Source of the DNA: CABQCM01 sp965145485
GTDB taxonomy: Bacteria; Bacillota; Clostridia; Oscillospirales; Acutalibacteraceae
Reading direction: 5' to 3'
NCBI GenBank assembly: GCA_965145485.1
Contig: CBCTCU010000022.1
Coordinates: forward strand, 1 to 47,011
DNA length: 47,011 nt
How positions within the stretch are numbered: position 1 is the stretch's first letter; each line of letters begins with the position of its first letter. The translations under genes and the position numbers were made by a program. This document shows, one piece after another, positions 25,814 to 35,124 of the stretch. The notes beneath the pieces were generated by a model. That model was given only the letters and a program-made list of their open reading frames with translations. It did not search any database and was not told the DNA's origin.

Positions 25814-26849
25814 CATCCTTCCGGTGGCCTGGAGCGGGTTTTCCTCCGTCTACCTCGAGCCCGGGTTACTGCTTTCGGTCATGAAGGCAAGCGGCCGCTA
25901 TGAGGAATGGATGCAGACTCACTTTATCAACCTCGATGCCAGCGTATATCAGACCGGTAGCCTGATTTACCGCGACGGTTACATAAAGCTGTTTTATGAG
26001 TCTACCCGCCCTGAGATGCTGCACTCGTTTTTTGCGATGCAGCCATGGCCGGCGGTGCATCGGGATTCCGTTGCCGAAAGGGCGGTGTCCGACCTTGCGG
26101 CCGAGCGGTATGTGCTGCTCGATCTGGATGAATTTCATATTCCGGGTACCTACTATGCCGGCCGGGTGCACTATTGGCGGCGATTTCTGTTGTATGGGTA
26201 CGACCGGTCCAAAGAGCTGTTCTACGCCGCGTCGCACAACCGATTCGCCCAGCTCAAGCCTTTTGCAATCCCCCGCCCCCTGCTCGAGCAGGCGGCTGAC
26301 CCCCCTCAGGGGAGAGAGGATATCGCCAACGCCAGCTTGCAACAGGGGATCAGCCTGCGCCTCAAACAGGGGATGCTCGAGCATATCCCCTATCATCCCT
26401 ATGCGATCTACCGCCAGCTTTTGGATTACCACGATACCCCATACACGAGACTGAGTCGCTGCACGTCCCGCGAGCAAACGCAGGACGTTTATGGACTGTC
26501 GCTTTATGATCTGGTCATCGACCGGCTGAAATTGGGATTGCACTATCTGGAAAAGGCCGACTACCGCGTCCTCGGCATGCTGGCCGAGCAGAAGGCGGGG
26601 CTGGCCGGCCGGCTCGAGCTGCTGAAGCAGCGTTATCCATCCTTCGCTGCTACCGGCTTCATCGAGGAATATCAGGCCATGTCCGAGCGGGCGGGGGAGC
26701 TGCTGCGGTTGATGCTTCGTTTCGGCTCGGCCGACGACGCCTCCCGGCGCAAGGCATGGCAGAAAATCATCGACGGCATTCGCTGGATGCAGCAGCGTGA
26801 CCGGCAGGGGGTCGACCGGCTGATTGACTGCCTGGAGCAGCTTGAATGA
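25806..26849 (+). CDS. BtrH/C39-like protein B, probably catalytically degenerate
   Basis: The 347-residue protein shares overall layout with its neighbour: an N-terminal helix, a central strand pair around YYAGRVHYWRRFLLYGYDRSKELFYAASHN and a long helical C-terminal half. It has no Cys at the expected position near the N terminus, and the Asp after the His strand is missing. Overlap of 8 bases with protein A (start ATG 25806 after GGGGGAGGA) suggests an obligate pair, perhaps a heterodimer in which this subunit is structural or recognises the carrier protein. That is inference. Confidence 0.5.
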   Translation: MNDILPVAWSGFSSVYLEPGLLLSVMKASGRYEEWMQTHFINLDASVYQTGSLIYRDGYIKLFYESTRPEMLHSFFAMQPWPAVHRDSVAERAVSDLAAERYVLLDLDEFHIPGTYYAGRVHYWRRFLLYGYDRSKELFYAASHNRFAQLKPFAIPRPLLEQAADPPQGREDIANASLQQGISLRLKQGMLEHIPYHPYAIYRQLLDYHDTPYTRLSRCTSREQTQDVYGLSLYDLVIDRLKLGLHYLEKADYRVLGMLAEQKAGLAGRLELLKQRYPSFAATGFIEEYQAMSERAGELLRLMLRFGSADDASRRKAWQKIIDGIRWMQQRDRQGVDRLIDCLEQLE

Positions 26850-27095
26850 AAGCGACATACTCGCTGGCCGCTGCGCCGGCCACGGGGCCCATGATGCGTC
26901 TGGGGCGGACGGCTCCGGATCTTTTGCCTGCGGGTCTGGGCATACCAAAACTCCCGGCTTGGCCGTGCCGGCTGCGGCGCTGCGAGCGGTCAAGCCGTGT
27001 GAGGAGAGCGCCGGCTTTTTTGCATCGGGATGGGGCGGCCCTTCCGCCGCCCGGCCAGAGAACCAATTGTGCAAACACAAGGGGAGGGATATCAC

Positions 27096-28574
27096 TTGCT
27101 GGACCTGTTGCTCATTGGCAGCCATAGCCTGTCCGACGAGTCCGAACGCGTCGCCGCCGCCGTGCAACGCTGCGGCTTGAATGCGCGGGGGATTGCGTTT
27201 GTCAGCTCGCAGGACACGCGCACCGCCACCGAGCTGATCGAGCATCGCACCGCGATGAAGGGATATCGGGTGGAATGCATGATGCATTTTGCCGACGATA
27301 AGCCAAGGCTGGCCGCGCTGCTTCGCGAAGGGGTCGGCTACCTTGCCATGACGACCCGGTACTTTCGCAATCTTTACGAGTTTTGCGATATCATACAGTT
27401 TACCCGTTCGATTTCCCCGGCAACCCGTATTATTCTGGGCGGCGGCTTTTTCCGCAGCGCGTGGAGCAAATTGGAGGCCGGCGAGCGGGAGCATCTGCTC
27501 GAGATGATACAGGCCGATTACTATCTGTGCCACGACGCCTGCCAGGAGCTTGTGCGCCAGATTGTCGAGGCGGGGGGAGATCCCGATCGGCTCGGCCTGA
27601 TTCCCGACCTCATCTGGCGGGAAGAGGGGGGAGGTTATCGCGTCAACCCCGCCGCGCAGCTTCGGCCGTCCGAGCTGTCGCCGCTGGCGTGGGAGGACAG
27701 CCCCGATCTGATTTACGAGATCACCTCTCTCAAAACGGCGGTATCCTGCCCCTTTTCCTGCTCTTTTTGCGCGGTGAAAAACAAGACCGACGCGTATCAT
27801 ACCCTGCCCTTGGGGGTCGTCCGGCAGAATATCGAGCGGCTGATGGGTCTCTGCCGTACCAAAATCCTGCATTTCACCGACGAAACCATCAATCTTCCCC
27901 GCAAGCGCTTTGTGGAATTTTTAAAGATGCTCATCGAGCTGGACAGCGGGTTTTCCTGGTATTCCTTCTGCCGCTGCGAGTACATCGACGAGGAGACGGC
28001 CTCCCTCATGAAGCAAAGCGGCTGCCTGGCCGTTTTGCTGGGGCTGGAAACGGGAAACGACGGCCTGCTTGCGCGTATGAACAAGCAGGTGAGCGCCGAG
28101 CGCCTGCTTGAGACCCACCGAATTTACCAGCAGGCCGGGATCGCCACCTTTGGCTTCTTCATCGTCGGATTTCCCGGCGAAACCCGGGAGAGCGTGGAGG
28201 ACACCGTGCGCTTTATCGAGGCGTGCCGCCCGGATTTTTACCGGCTGCACCCCTGGGAATGCGAGGTGGGCACCCCCGTCTGGGAAACGGAGAGCAAACG
28301 CGGGCTCAGCCTGAAAAACGGGGTATGGAGCCATCCCACCATGCATCTGCGCCAGGCAAAGGAACATATCGAGCGGATGCAACAGCGCATCACCGGGTCG
28401 GTCAGCATCGACAAGGCGGATTTTTCCTTTGCTCTGCAACTGCTGCATCACGGGGTGTCGCTCGACGCGGTCAAGGGGCTTTACCGCAGCTTGAATTCGG
28501 CCGGCTTCGCTCCCAGCGCCGTTGGATGTGCCGATGACCATGCGCCCGGCGATGGCGACGGCCTCCCAACCTGA
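27096..28574 (+). CDS. B12-binding-type radical SAM protein (cluster rSAM 3)
   Basis: The 492-residue protein begins at TTG 27096, with GGGGAGGG seven bases upstream. The N-terminal domain (LLLIGSHSLSDESERV, GYLAMTTRYFRNLYEFCDIIQF, TRIILGGGFF) is Rossmann-like as in cobalamin-binding radical SAM enzymes. The barrel has CPFSCSFC (Cys218, 222, 225), LLGLETGNDGLLARMNKQ and IVGFPGETRESVED. The N-terminal YLAMTT...IILGG pattern recalls PhpK-type methyltransferases, a weak resemblance. It sits between two groups of BtrH-like genes. The 246-base upstream gap (26,850-27,095) shows no gene. Confidence 0.83.
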   Translation: MLDLLLIGSHSLSDESERVAAAVQRCGLNARGIAFVSSQDTRTATELIEHRTAMKGYRVECMMHFADDKPRLAALLREGVGYLAMTTRYFRNLYEFCDIIQFTRSISPATRIILGGGFFRSAWSKLEAGEREHLLEMIQADYYLCHDACQELVRQIVEAGGDPDRLGLIPDLIWREEGGGYRVNPAAQLRPSELSPLAWEDSPDLIYEITSLKTAVSCPFSCSFCAVKNKTDAYHTLPLGVVRQNIERLMGLCRTKILHFTDETINLPRKRFVEFLKMLIELDSGFSWYSFCRCEYIDEETASLMKQSGCLAVLLGLETGNDGLLARMNKQVSAERLLETHRIYQQAGIATFGFFIVGFPGETRESVEDTVRFIEACRPDFYRLHPWECEVGTPVWETESKRGLSLKNGVWSHPTMHLRQAKEHIERMQQRITGSVSIDKADFSFALQLLHHGVSLDAVKGLYRSLNSAGFAPSAVGCADDHAPGDGDGLPT

Positions 28575-29015
28575 CCGATGCCGCTTGCCATCCCGAAAGC
28601 AATGGCTGATTTCATCCCTGCCCTTCCCCCCCATCGGCCGGCTTCTGGAGGCGGGCGGTGTTATTCGGGTGGTCACTCCTTCACTCCGGTTTTGGTTAGC
28701 GTCCGGTGTAGCGGGCGCTCAAACCGCGTGGCGATGGCTCCGCATAGTGAGGGGTTGCGCGTCCGGCGATGGGGAAGGGAGCGTGCGATCCCCCTTTTGC
28801 CAGCGGCGGATAGGGCATTGCAATACTGCCCGATCAACGGCCTGGTTTGGATGCGGCGGTTAGCGCTCGTCGCGTCCTGCCCTTGGCAAGGCCGGCAGAG
28901 GGCGCATTCGCCATCGCAGGGGACAGGCATCCCCTGTGTCTGTCCGTCGCGCACAACGGCGGTGTGTCCCGTTCCATCCCATGAGCGCCCCAACCCCTTG
29001 GAAAGGAGGATATCC
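28575..29015. other. GC-rich intergenic stretch within the cluster
   Basis: About 440 bases between co-oriented cluster genes. Open frames cross it, but none has a ribosome site with a recognisable or compositionally protein-like product. I see no terminator with a T-run. Confidence 0.4.
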
Positions 29016-29912
29016 TTGCAATCATCTGAATGTCTCGAACGTTTCCAGCGCTTGCCCTATCGGGCCCAGGGCAGCGCGTCCTTTCTCTCCTGTTGGCGGT
29101 GGTACCGCCGGTGGGTGGACGGCCGGATTTTTCTCAGCCAGGCCGTCGATATCGCGGCCTCCGGGCTGGCCTTTGCCACCCTCTTCCCGCTCTCGCGGGA
29201 GGCATTGGGCGACGTTACCTGCCTTCCGTCCTTTTATCGCGCCACCTTGGGCCCGCTTTGCCGCCGGGAGGGGTATTGTTTCGAACTGGTCGAGAAATGG
29301 AACGGCGTCTACAGTCCTCCCTATTTTCGCGGGCGGATTCGCGAGCAGCTTGGCCTTGGCAGGCCAGTCCTATGCTTGATGGTTGCACCCGCCCCGGTCT
29401 GGACGATTGTGGTAGGCTATCGTGCGCAGCAGGACTGCTTGGTCGTCCTGACGGGGGAGGGGCGTTCGGCGGAAATCGATGATTGGTATTCAAAAACGCG
29501 CGCCCTCGTGCTGGTCGCGGAGGAAACCTCACGCGGGGCGGGGGAGGGCCTGGTTTCCCTGATGCGCCGGGCGCTCAGCCAGCGGAATCAGGCGGTCTAT
29601 ACTGGATATGCGGTGGGGGATAGGGCCTACGAGGAATGGAGGCAGAGGGCCTCGGCGGCGGACACGTGGTCAAAACAGGCCTGCCAATCCATGCGCGATC
29701 GCCTGCTCGAAAGCAGGAAAGGAGCGAACGAGCTCATCGGCCTACTCTTAGCGCAGTATCCCGCTGCGCAGGCCCCGCTGCGCCCCGCTTTCCGGGAGCT
29801 CCAGCGCCTGATCGGCGAGCTGGAGGCGTTGGATGGCCAGAGCCCGCAGGTGGTGGATCGCATCGCGTCCATCGACCGCGATCTATTTCGCCTGTTGGAG
29901 CCGTTGCAATGA
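29016..29912 (+). CDS. BtrH/C39-like protein C, divergent
   Basis: The 298-residue protein begins at TTG 29016, nine bases after AAAGGAGG. A central segment GRPVLCLMVAPAPVWTIVVGYRAQQDCLVVLTGEG matches the position of the His/Asp strands of BtrH-like proteins but carries Trp where His is expected and no clear Asp. A helical C-terminal half resembles those of the other four family members. I regard it as a degenerate member by layout and neighbourhood; sequence alone would not prove the family. Confidence 0.4.
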   Translation: MQSSECLERFQRLPYRAQGSASFLSCWRWYRRWVDGRIFLSQAVDIAASGLAFATLFPLSREALGDVTCLPSFYRATLGPLCRREGYCFELVEKWNGVYSPPYFRGRIREQLGLGRPVLCLMVAPAPVWTIVVGYRAQQDCLVVLTGEGRSAEIDDWYSKTRALVLVAEETSRGAGEGLVSLMRRALSQRNQAVYTGYAVGDRAYEEWRQRASAADTWSKQACQSMRDRLLESRKGANELIGLLLAQYPAAQAPLRPAFRELQRLIGELEALDGQSPQVVDRIASIDRDLFRLLEPLQ

Positions 29913-30279
29913 CCACAGACATCTGCAGACGGCGAGCGGATGCGCTGAGCCGGGGTCGGGAGCCAAGCCCCTGCCTTTACGACGCTATCGACCCATTGCC
30001 AGTCCAATTGCCGTTTGGCGGCGGAGAATATGACGCTGGAGAGTTCGGTGCGCGTCCAGGCGGCCCATGTTAAGGCGTATGGCTAGACCGCTGCCGGAAA
30101 GGCGGTATCGGTCAGTCACGCCGGCGCCCTTGGCGGCAGTGTGCCACGCGCCGTACGCGATGGCATCCCGGCGCACGGGATGCGCCGCGACGGCGGAAAT
30201 ACAAGCAAGACGACAAAACGCTGGGCTCAGGCTGCCGGCCTGCCGGTGCGGACAATGGAGATCAGGAAGGGGATTGAAA
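29913..30279. other. GC-rich intergenic stretch within the cluster
   Basis: About 370 bases without a gene I can support. An ATG at 30067 is in frame with the next gene, but the N-terminal extension would be about 70 Arg/Ala-rich residues with no similarity to radical SAM proteins. Confidence 0.4.
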
Positions 30280-31395
30280 TTGAGCCTGCTGGTTACTTCG
30301 CCATATCTGCTGGAAAATTCCTTTGAATCCAAGCCGGATGGCCACAGCATCTACAACTTTTTAACCCACCGTACACAGACGGTTTCTCGTCCGGCTTATG
30401 AGGCGCTGATGCAGTGCCGCAGCCCGAGACCGGAGCAGGAGCTCGTCGCTCAATACGGCGATGGGTACGTCCGATCGCTGCAGGAGGCGCGGATGCTGCT
30501 ACAGCGGGATAAGGTCTGGCAGGAGCACGACGTCGGTATAGCCGAGATCGAAATCGGGACGCAGTGCAACTGGCGCTGCGAATACTGCCCCCAGAGCCAG
30601 CATCCGGCCCCGGCTCAGATCATGCCGATGGAGCTTTTTGACCGGATTCTTCGCAAGGCGGCCAAAAGCCGGACGATCCGCGAAATCTCCCTCAACAGCT
30701 ACAACGAGCCTACCATCGATCCCTTTTTTGATGAGCGGGTCAGGCGGATTGCCAAAAATGGGCTGCGGCTTTGCCTGTACACCAACGGCTCGGGACTGAC
30801 GAAACAGCGGCTTGAACTGCTGCGCGACAGCGGGGTGCTGTCGGTGTTTTTTATCAATCTGCCCTCGGCCGACCCGGAGACCTTCCGGCGTTTGACCGGC
30901 AGCGCCAATTGGGAAGCCACCTTCCGCGCCGTCGACATGGCGGTCGAGATGGGGCTGCCCGTCGAGCTGTCGGTGCAGGGCACGCCGGAGGACAAAAAAC
31001 AACGGGTGGAGGAAATCCGCCGGCGCTGGCCCGGGGCCAACGTCAGCCAATGGCAGACCAGCGACCGGCTGGGACTGCTCGGCGGGCCCTACGCCCACCA
31101 CGTCCGAGTGGGCTCCAAACGGCTGTTTGGGTGCTACCACATCTTTCATTCCATCTGCATTGATGTCCATGGCAACTGCTTTTTGTGCTGCAACGATTAT
31201 TACAAGCGCTCGGTCTACGACTCGATTGTCGAGCACTCCTTTGACGAGGTGCTCACCGGCGAGAGCATGCAGCGCTACCGTCGTATGATTTTTGGCGGCG
31301 AACCGGCCGAGCCGTCCCTGATGTGCAGGCGCTGCGACGTCATGCGCGACAACCAGAGCCTGGGGCGCGTGATGCGGTTTCTGAGCGCCCATTAA
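30280..31395 (+). CDS. Radical SAM/SPASM-type protein (cluster rSAM 4)
   Basis: The 371-residue protein has no N-terminal B12 domain. The radical SAM motif is CNWRCEYC (Cys96, 100, 103), followed by EISLNSYNEPTID and LYTNGSGL. The C-terminal third has the Cys pattern of SPASM/twitch auxiliary-cluster domains: FGCYHIFHSICIDVHGNCFLCCNDYY, then MCRRCD. These enzymes catalyse oxidations, epimerizations or cross-links; BtrN of butirosin is a twitch-type dehydrogenase, a thematic parallel only. TTG 30280 is the start because AGGAAGGGG is seven bases upstream; a TTG at 30274 is too close to it. Confidence 0.85.
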   Translation: MSLLVTSPYLLENSFESKPDGHSIYNFLTHRTQTVSRPAYEALMQCRSPRPEQELVAQYGDGYVRSLQEARMLLQRDKVWQEHDVGIAEIEIGTQCNWRCEYCPQSQHPAPAQIMPMELFDRILRKAAKSRTIREISLNSYNEPTIDPFFDERVRRIAKNGLRLCLYTNGSGLTKQRLELLRDSGVLSVFFINLPSADPETFRRLTGSANWEATFRAVDMAVEMGLPVELSVQGTPEDKKQRVEEIRRRWPGANVSQWQTSDRLGLLGGPYAHHVRVGSKRLFGCYHIFHSICIDVHGNCFLCCNDYYKRSVYDSIVEHSFDEVLTGESMQRYRRMIFGGEPAEPSLMCRRCDVMRDNQSLGRVMRFLSAH

Positions 31396-31797
31396 CCGAT
31401 GGCGTCATTCTGCCCATGGCAACGGCCGTCGTCCGGCCGGAGATATCCCCCTCATGGCGTGTGCTGCGAACGACCGGATGCCGGCGGGGCAAAAAGCCGT
31501 GGACGTTTGCTCATACACGGTGGGATGCCATTCTCATCGAAGCGTGTAATGGGCCATCGGTTCAGCGCGCCCTCTGCCGCCGCGGCGCAATCGGCATACC
31601 ATCGGTATCCCGTGTTGCCTGCGGCAATAAGGCCCAATGCGCCGGGAAAGCGCAAGCAGATCAGATTTTCCCTGACGGCGTGCGGCCACGCACGGGATGA
31701 AAGCCGGTGATGTTTTGGACGGGGAAAGGGCGGCCGTTGCGCGTCAGACTCGGTCTCGGCGCCGCAAAGCTATAGTAAAATCCAAGGAGGATGAATG
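31396..31797. other. GC-rich intergenic stretch within the cluster
   Basis: Roughly 400 bases with no supportable gene. A -10-like TATAGT lies at 31771-31776, but I cannot pair it with a convincing -35. Confidence 0.4.
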
Positions 31798-32034
31798 ATG
31801 CAAACCATTCGACAGGCTGTGCTCGCCGCATTTCAAAAACGGTTTGGCGGGCAGATGCAGACGACCGACCGCCTGGAGAAGATGGGGGTCAATTCCATGA
31901 ATTTTATTCAGCTGATGGTATCTTTGGAGGACACGCTGGGCGTGGCGCTGGAGGATGCGCAGCTCAACGTCAAACGGTATGAAACCCTCGAAGACGTCAT
32001 CGCGTACATCGAAAGCCTTGGCCGGCCCGAATAG
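31798..32034 (+). CDS. Acyl carrier protein 2
   Basis: A 78-residue carrier protein with the attachment Ser in GVNSMNFIQLMVSLED, where Asn replaces the more usual Asp before Ser. ATG 31798 is favoured because AAGGAGG is seven bases upstream; ATG 31795 is the alternative. It is followed 37 bases later by the beta-propeller-like protein. Confidence 0.87.
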   Translation: MQTIRQAVLAAFQKRFGGQMQTTDRLEKMGVNSMNFIQLMVSLEDTLGVALEDAQLNVKRYETLEDVIAYIESLGRPE

Positions 32035-32071
32035 TTTACCGGCCGTCTGAGTCCAACAAGGGGGAAACCAT

Positions 32072-33361
32072 ATGGAACATTTGCTGTCAATCCAACGCAC
32101 GGTGCACCGGCTGGAGGGCAGGGTTGATTTTCCGGCGTCGTGCGGCAAAAAGGTCTTTGTCCCGGCGCATGGCAACGACCTGCAGCAGTACTGCTTTTTG
32201 ATCGATCTCGCCTGCCGGACGGTCACCACCTGGCGAATCAATATGGACGCTTTGGTGGCCTATCTAAAAGAATGGGTCACACAGCGGTATCCACAGGCCA
32301 ATTTTCCGCTCAACGGGCCAATGGAAGAGTATTTGTACGGCCGGTTGCGGTTTCATACCGCCCGATTTTGGGATGGGAAGCTGTACCTGTACCCCATCAA
32401 CGGTTTCTTTTTTCTCTGCCTGGACGTCGATTCGGACGATTATCAAGTGATATATGAGAAGATAGACGATGTTTACTGCCCCACCAATTCCATAGCGGAT
32501 GGAGCGATTTATTTTACGAAATGGAAGCTGCTCGATTCTTTCGCCCGCAAGACAGCGCAGGATGATATTCCCCTAACCTTTGGCCGTTACGACATTTCCT
32601 CCGGCCGGTTTGAGAGGCTGGCCACCGTCGGCGGCCCGGATAACATCCACGACACCGCCCTGTCCCCGGATGGGAAATACATGGTGGCTGTCGAAATGCC
32701 CCGCACCGTTCCGGTGCCCCCGCACGATCCGAAAATCGGGAATACGGACGAACATTTGCGCAGGGTGCTCCAAGGCGGTATCGGCCCTTCCCGCATCTTG
32801 CGCTTTGAACCCGCCGCCGGCAAAGTCGAGCAGGCCTACGCCGACAAGAGCCCCTCCCATATCGTTTTTGACCGCCGGCCGCCGCATTATGCCTATATCG
32901 CCGACAGCAACCTGTGGTCGACCTACTGCTTTGGCACCGGGCGCATGGACCGGTATGATTTTACAAGCGGCATTCAGCGGCTGGACAGCTATGAGGCGGA
33001 GGATTTCTACCGCATTCCCAGCCACGACATCCTCCATTATGGAGGGAAAAACCTGCTTTGCGCCACCGTCTTTGCCAATCAGATTCACTGCATCGACGCG
33101 CAAACCATGACGTTGGCCAAGAGAATTTATTTGAGCGAAAAGCGCCGCGTCCCCGACTTTTCGAGCGGGCCGTATCAGTATCCCGACCACGACCGCACGC
33201 CTTATACCCTGCACCCGGTGGATGGCACGCCCTATCTGATCCTTGCCAGCCTGTGGGGAATCTGGATTCTCGATGTCGGCAGCGGGGAGGTCGTCTCCAA
33301 AATACCGTATAATACCAGAGAATGCCCCGTCTCCTCCATGGGGCACAGCATCGCGTTTTAA
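32072..33361 (+). CDS. Beta-propeller-like protein of unknown function
   Basis: The 429-residue protein has repeated short strands typical of a WD/YVTN-type propeller, for example FWDGKLYLYPI, IHDTALSPDGKYMVAVEM, PPHYAYIADSNLWSTY, LLCATVFANQIHCIDAQTMTLAKRIYL and YLILASLWGIWILDVGSGEVVSKI. It has no signal peptide or membrane segment, so it is cytoplasmic. AAGGGGGAA precedes the ATG. Flanked by two ACP genes, it might act on ACP-bound intermediates (some propellers are lyases or lactonases) or scaffold the complex. No catalytic residues can be named. Confidence 0.6.
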   Translation: MEHLLSIQRTVHRLEGRVDFPASCGKKVFVPAHGNDLQQYCFLIDLACRTVTTWRINMDALVAYLKEWVTQRYPQANFPLNGPMEEYLYGRLRFHTARFWDGKLYLYPINGFFFLCLDVDSDDYQVIYEKIDDVYCPTNSIADGAIYFTKWKLLDSFARKTAQDDIPLTFGRYDISSGRFERLATVGGPDNIHDTALSPDGKYMVAVEMPRTVPVPPHDPKIGNTDEHLRRVLQGGIGPSRILRFEPAAGKVEQAYADKSPSHIVFDRRPPHYAYIADSNLWSTYCFGTGRMDRYDFTSGIQRLDSYEAEDFYRIPSHDILHYGGKNLLCATVFANQIHCIDAQTMTLAKRIYLSEKRRVPDFSSGPYQYPDHDRTPYTLHPVDGTPYLILASLWGIWILDVGSGEVVSKIPYNTRECPVSSMGHSIAF

Positions 33362-33458
33362 GAGGTGCGCCGCGCTGTTGCCCGTTTTTTTCCTTTCCGT
33401 GGGCGGGGAACAGTCGCGACAGGTGCGTTTGCTTTATGCACAGTCAGGAGTTGATAGC

Positions 33459-34109
33459 ATGCATCGAGAGGATGTATTAAAAACGGTTTATTCCATCTTT
33501 GAGCAAGTGGCCTCGATCCCGCCCGGGCAGCTTGGGGAGGATACCGCCTTTGCCGACCTGGATATGGACTCGGTGGATTTTATGAAGATTATGCTGGGGG
33601 TGGAGGAGGCCTTTGGCTTTGAATTTCGCAACGAGGATTTGAATCTCGAGGGCTATGGGAACTTTGGCCGCTTTGCTGACTTTCTTTTGCAGCATTATCT
33701 CGGCGGTGCGCAAGGGGATACGCCGCTTGAAAAAAGCCGCCGCCGCGATGGCGATGCTCCACGGGAAGGGCCGGAATGTGGAGCGCGGGGCTCTCAACCC
33801 GATGGATTCCAGACGGGGGAACATGATCCCGCCACACCGGACGGCTGCCGGGACGCATGCGGCGCTTACGAGGCGGAAAACGCCGGCGCAGCAGCCGCAA
33901 AAGACCGACTTGGGCGGGATGAGCTGTCATGGCCGCGACAGAACCCGGTCCCCTGTGCCGCCGGTGATGCGATAACGGAGGAAAGCCGGCCGTTAAGCGA
34001 TGCGCAGCCGGTGCGCGACGGTTGCGCCCCGCGGCCTGCGGCCAACGGCAGTGAGGAAGCCGGCGCTTCATCCGCTATGGAAGGGAGAACCCCGTATGAT
34101 CCAAATTGA
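33459..34109 (+). CDS. Acyl carrier protein 3 with long polar tail
   Basis: Residues 1-85 are a standard carrier domain with the attachment Ser in DMDSVDFMKI. The frame then continues for about 130 residues of Gly/Ala/Asp/Glu/Pro-rich sequence with no predicted fold, ending 14 bases inside the next gene. CAGGAG lies eight bases before the ATG. The tail may be a disordered linker or docking region, or the result of a lost stop codon exposing former intergenic DNA; its composition resembles the neighbouring gaps. Confidence 0.8.
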   Translation: MHREDVLKTVYSIFEQVASIPPGQLGEDTAFADLDMDSVDFMKIMLGVEEAFGFEFRNEDLNLEGYGNFGRFADFLLQHYLGGAQGDTPLEKSRRRDGDAPREGPECGARGSQPDGFQTGEHDPATPDGCRDACGAYEAENAGAAAAKDRLGRDELSWPRQNPVPCAAGDAITEESRPLSDAQPVRDGCAPRPAANGSEEAGASSAMEGRTPYDPN

Positions 34110-35124
34110 GGCGGTAGAGCGGGAGGATTTTCAGTTTGACCGGCGCTACTTTTTCTTTTGCATGCACAGCGCCGTACAGCAGCTTCTCCGCTTCTACCGG
34201 GTGCCCCATGCCGAGCTGATGATCGACGCCGGCTGGAGCTGCTGGCTTGACAGCGAGGGGGCCCTGCGGCTGGATATGGAGCCGCTGAATAAAATTCGCA
34301 GGGCATGGTATCGGATCGAATTTTGCCAGTCGCCGGAGGACTATCCGCGGCTGTGGCGGAGCAATATCGATACTCTGAAAAGGGGCCGGCCGGTGATCCT
34401 GGGCGCGGACTACTATTACCTTCCCTTTCATCCCCGCTATCACAAGCAGCACGGGGCCCACGCCGTATTGCTGTATGGCGCCGACATGGCAAAGGAAACG
34501 GCCTGGGTGGCCGACTACAACAGCCCCTTTGTCGCCTTTCGGGGAGAGGTGCCGGCCGGCGACCTGCGGCAGGCCCGCCTGTCGTCCAACGCCTGGAACG
34601 GTGGGATCAACAGCGGCGGCAACCTTCAGGCCGCCTGCCTCGACCTCATGATCGACCGAGAGCATCCTCCCCAGGGCGGGGCGGAGGACCTGCATGAGAC
34701 TCTGCTGGCCATCCAGCGGGATTATTTTGCGCCAGGCGGCGATGAAATTCGGGGAATCCACGCCGTCGAGCGCCGCCTGCGAGAGTGGGAGGGGAGCCCA
34801 ATGCAGTCTTTGCCCGACAAGTCGCTCCGGTTGCACGCCCAGCTGTTGCCGCTTTGCGAAAAGAAAAGGCTGCTTGCCGGTTATCTTCAGGATGCGGCCT
34901 CGATGCTGGTCAAAGCGCCGTCGTACCGCAAAGCATCCGGCCTCCTCGAGCAGATCAACGAGACCTGGGGCACCTTTTTAAAGGTCCTGCTTAAAATCGG
35001 CTATACGCCGCATGATAAAGGGCCTCTGTTGCGTGACGCGCGCCAGCTATGCGGCTCCCTGATGGAACGAGAGCGCCTGTTTTCCCACGCCGCCGGGCAA
35101 TTGTATGGGGAGCTGAGGGCATGA
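34096..35124 (+). CDS. BtrH-type acyltransferase-like protein D (intact triad)
   Basis: The clearest BtrH N-terminal-domain member here, 342 residues. It has FFFCMHSAVQQLLRFY with Cys22 on the first helix. GRPVILGADYYYLPFHPRYHKQHGAHAVLLYGAD, with the conserved YYLPF and His, is followed by TAWVADYNS with the Asp. The C-terminal half is helical. BtrH transfers an ACP-bound acyl group to an amino sugar; by analogy this protein may acylate the product from one of the free ACPs. ATG 34096 follows AAGGGAG, and its stop overlaps protein E by 4 bases. Confidence 0.72.
   Translation: MIQIEAVEREDFQFDRRYFFFCMHSAVQQLLRFYRVPHAELMIDAGWSCWLDSEGALRLDMEPLNKIRRAWYRIEFCQSPEDYPRLWRSNIDTLKRGRPVILGADYYYLPFHPRYHKQHGAHAVLLYGADMAKETAWVADYNSPFVAFRGEVPAGDLRQARLSSNAWNGGINSGGNLQAACLDLMIDREHPPQGGAEDLHETLLAIQRDYFAPGGDEIRGIHAVERRLREWEGSPMQSLPDKSLRLHAQLLPLCEKKRLLAGYLQDAASMLVKAPSYRKASGLLEQINETWGTFLKVLLKIGYTPHDKGPLLRDARQLCGSLMERERLFSHAAGQLYGELRA

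Noticed and set aside
25866..27872. 668-codon open frame on the minus strand
   Set aside because: Antisense to the BtrH-like protein B and radical SAM 3, with no ribosome site or family motif; a compositional shadow.
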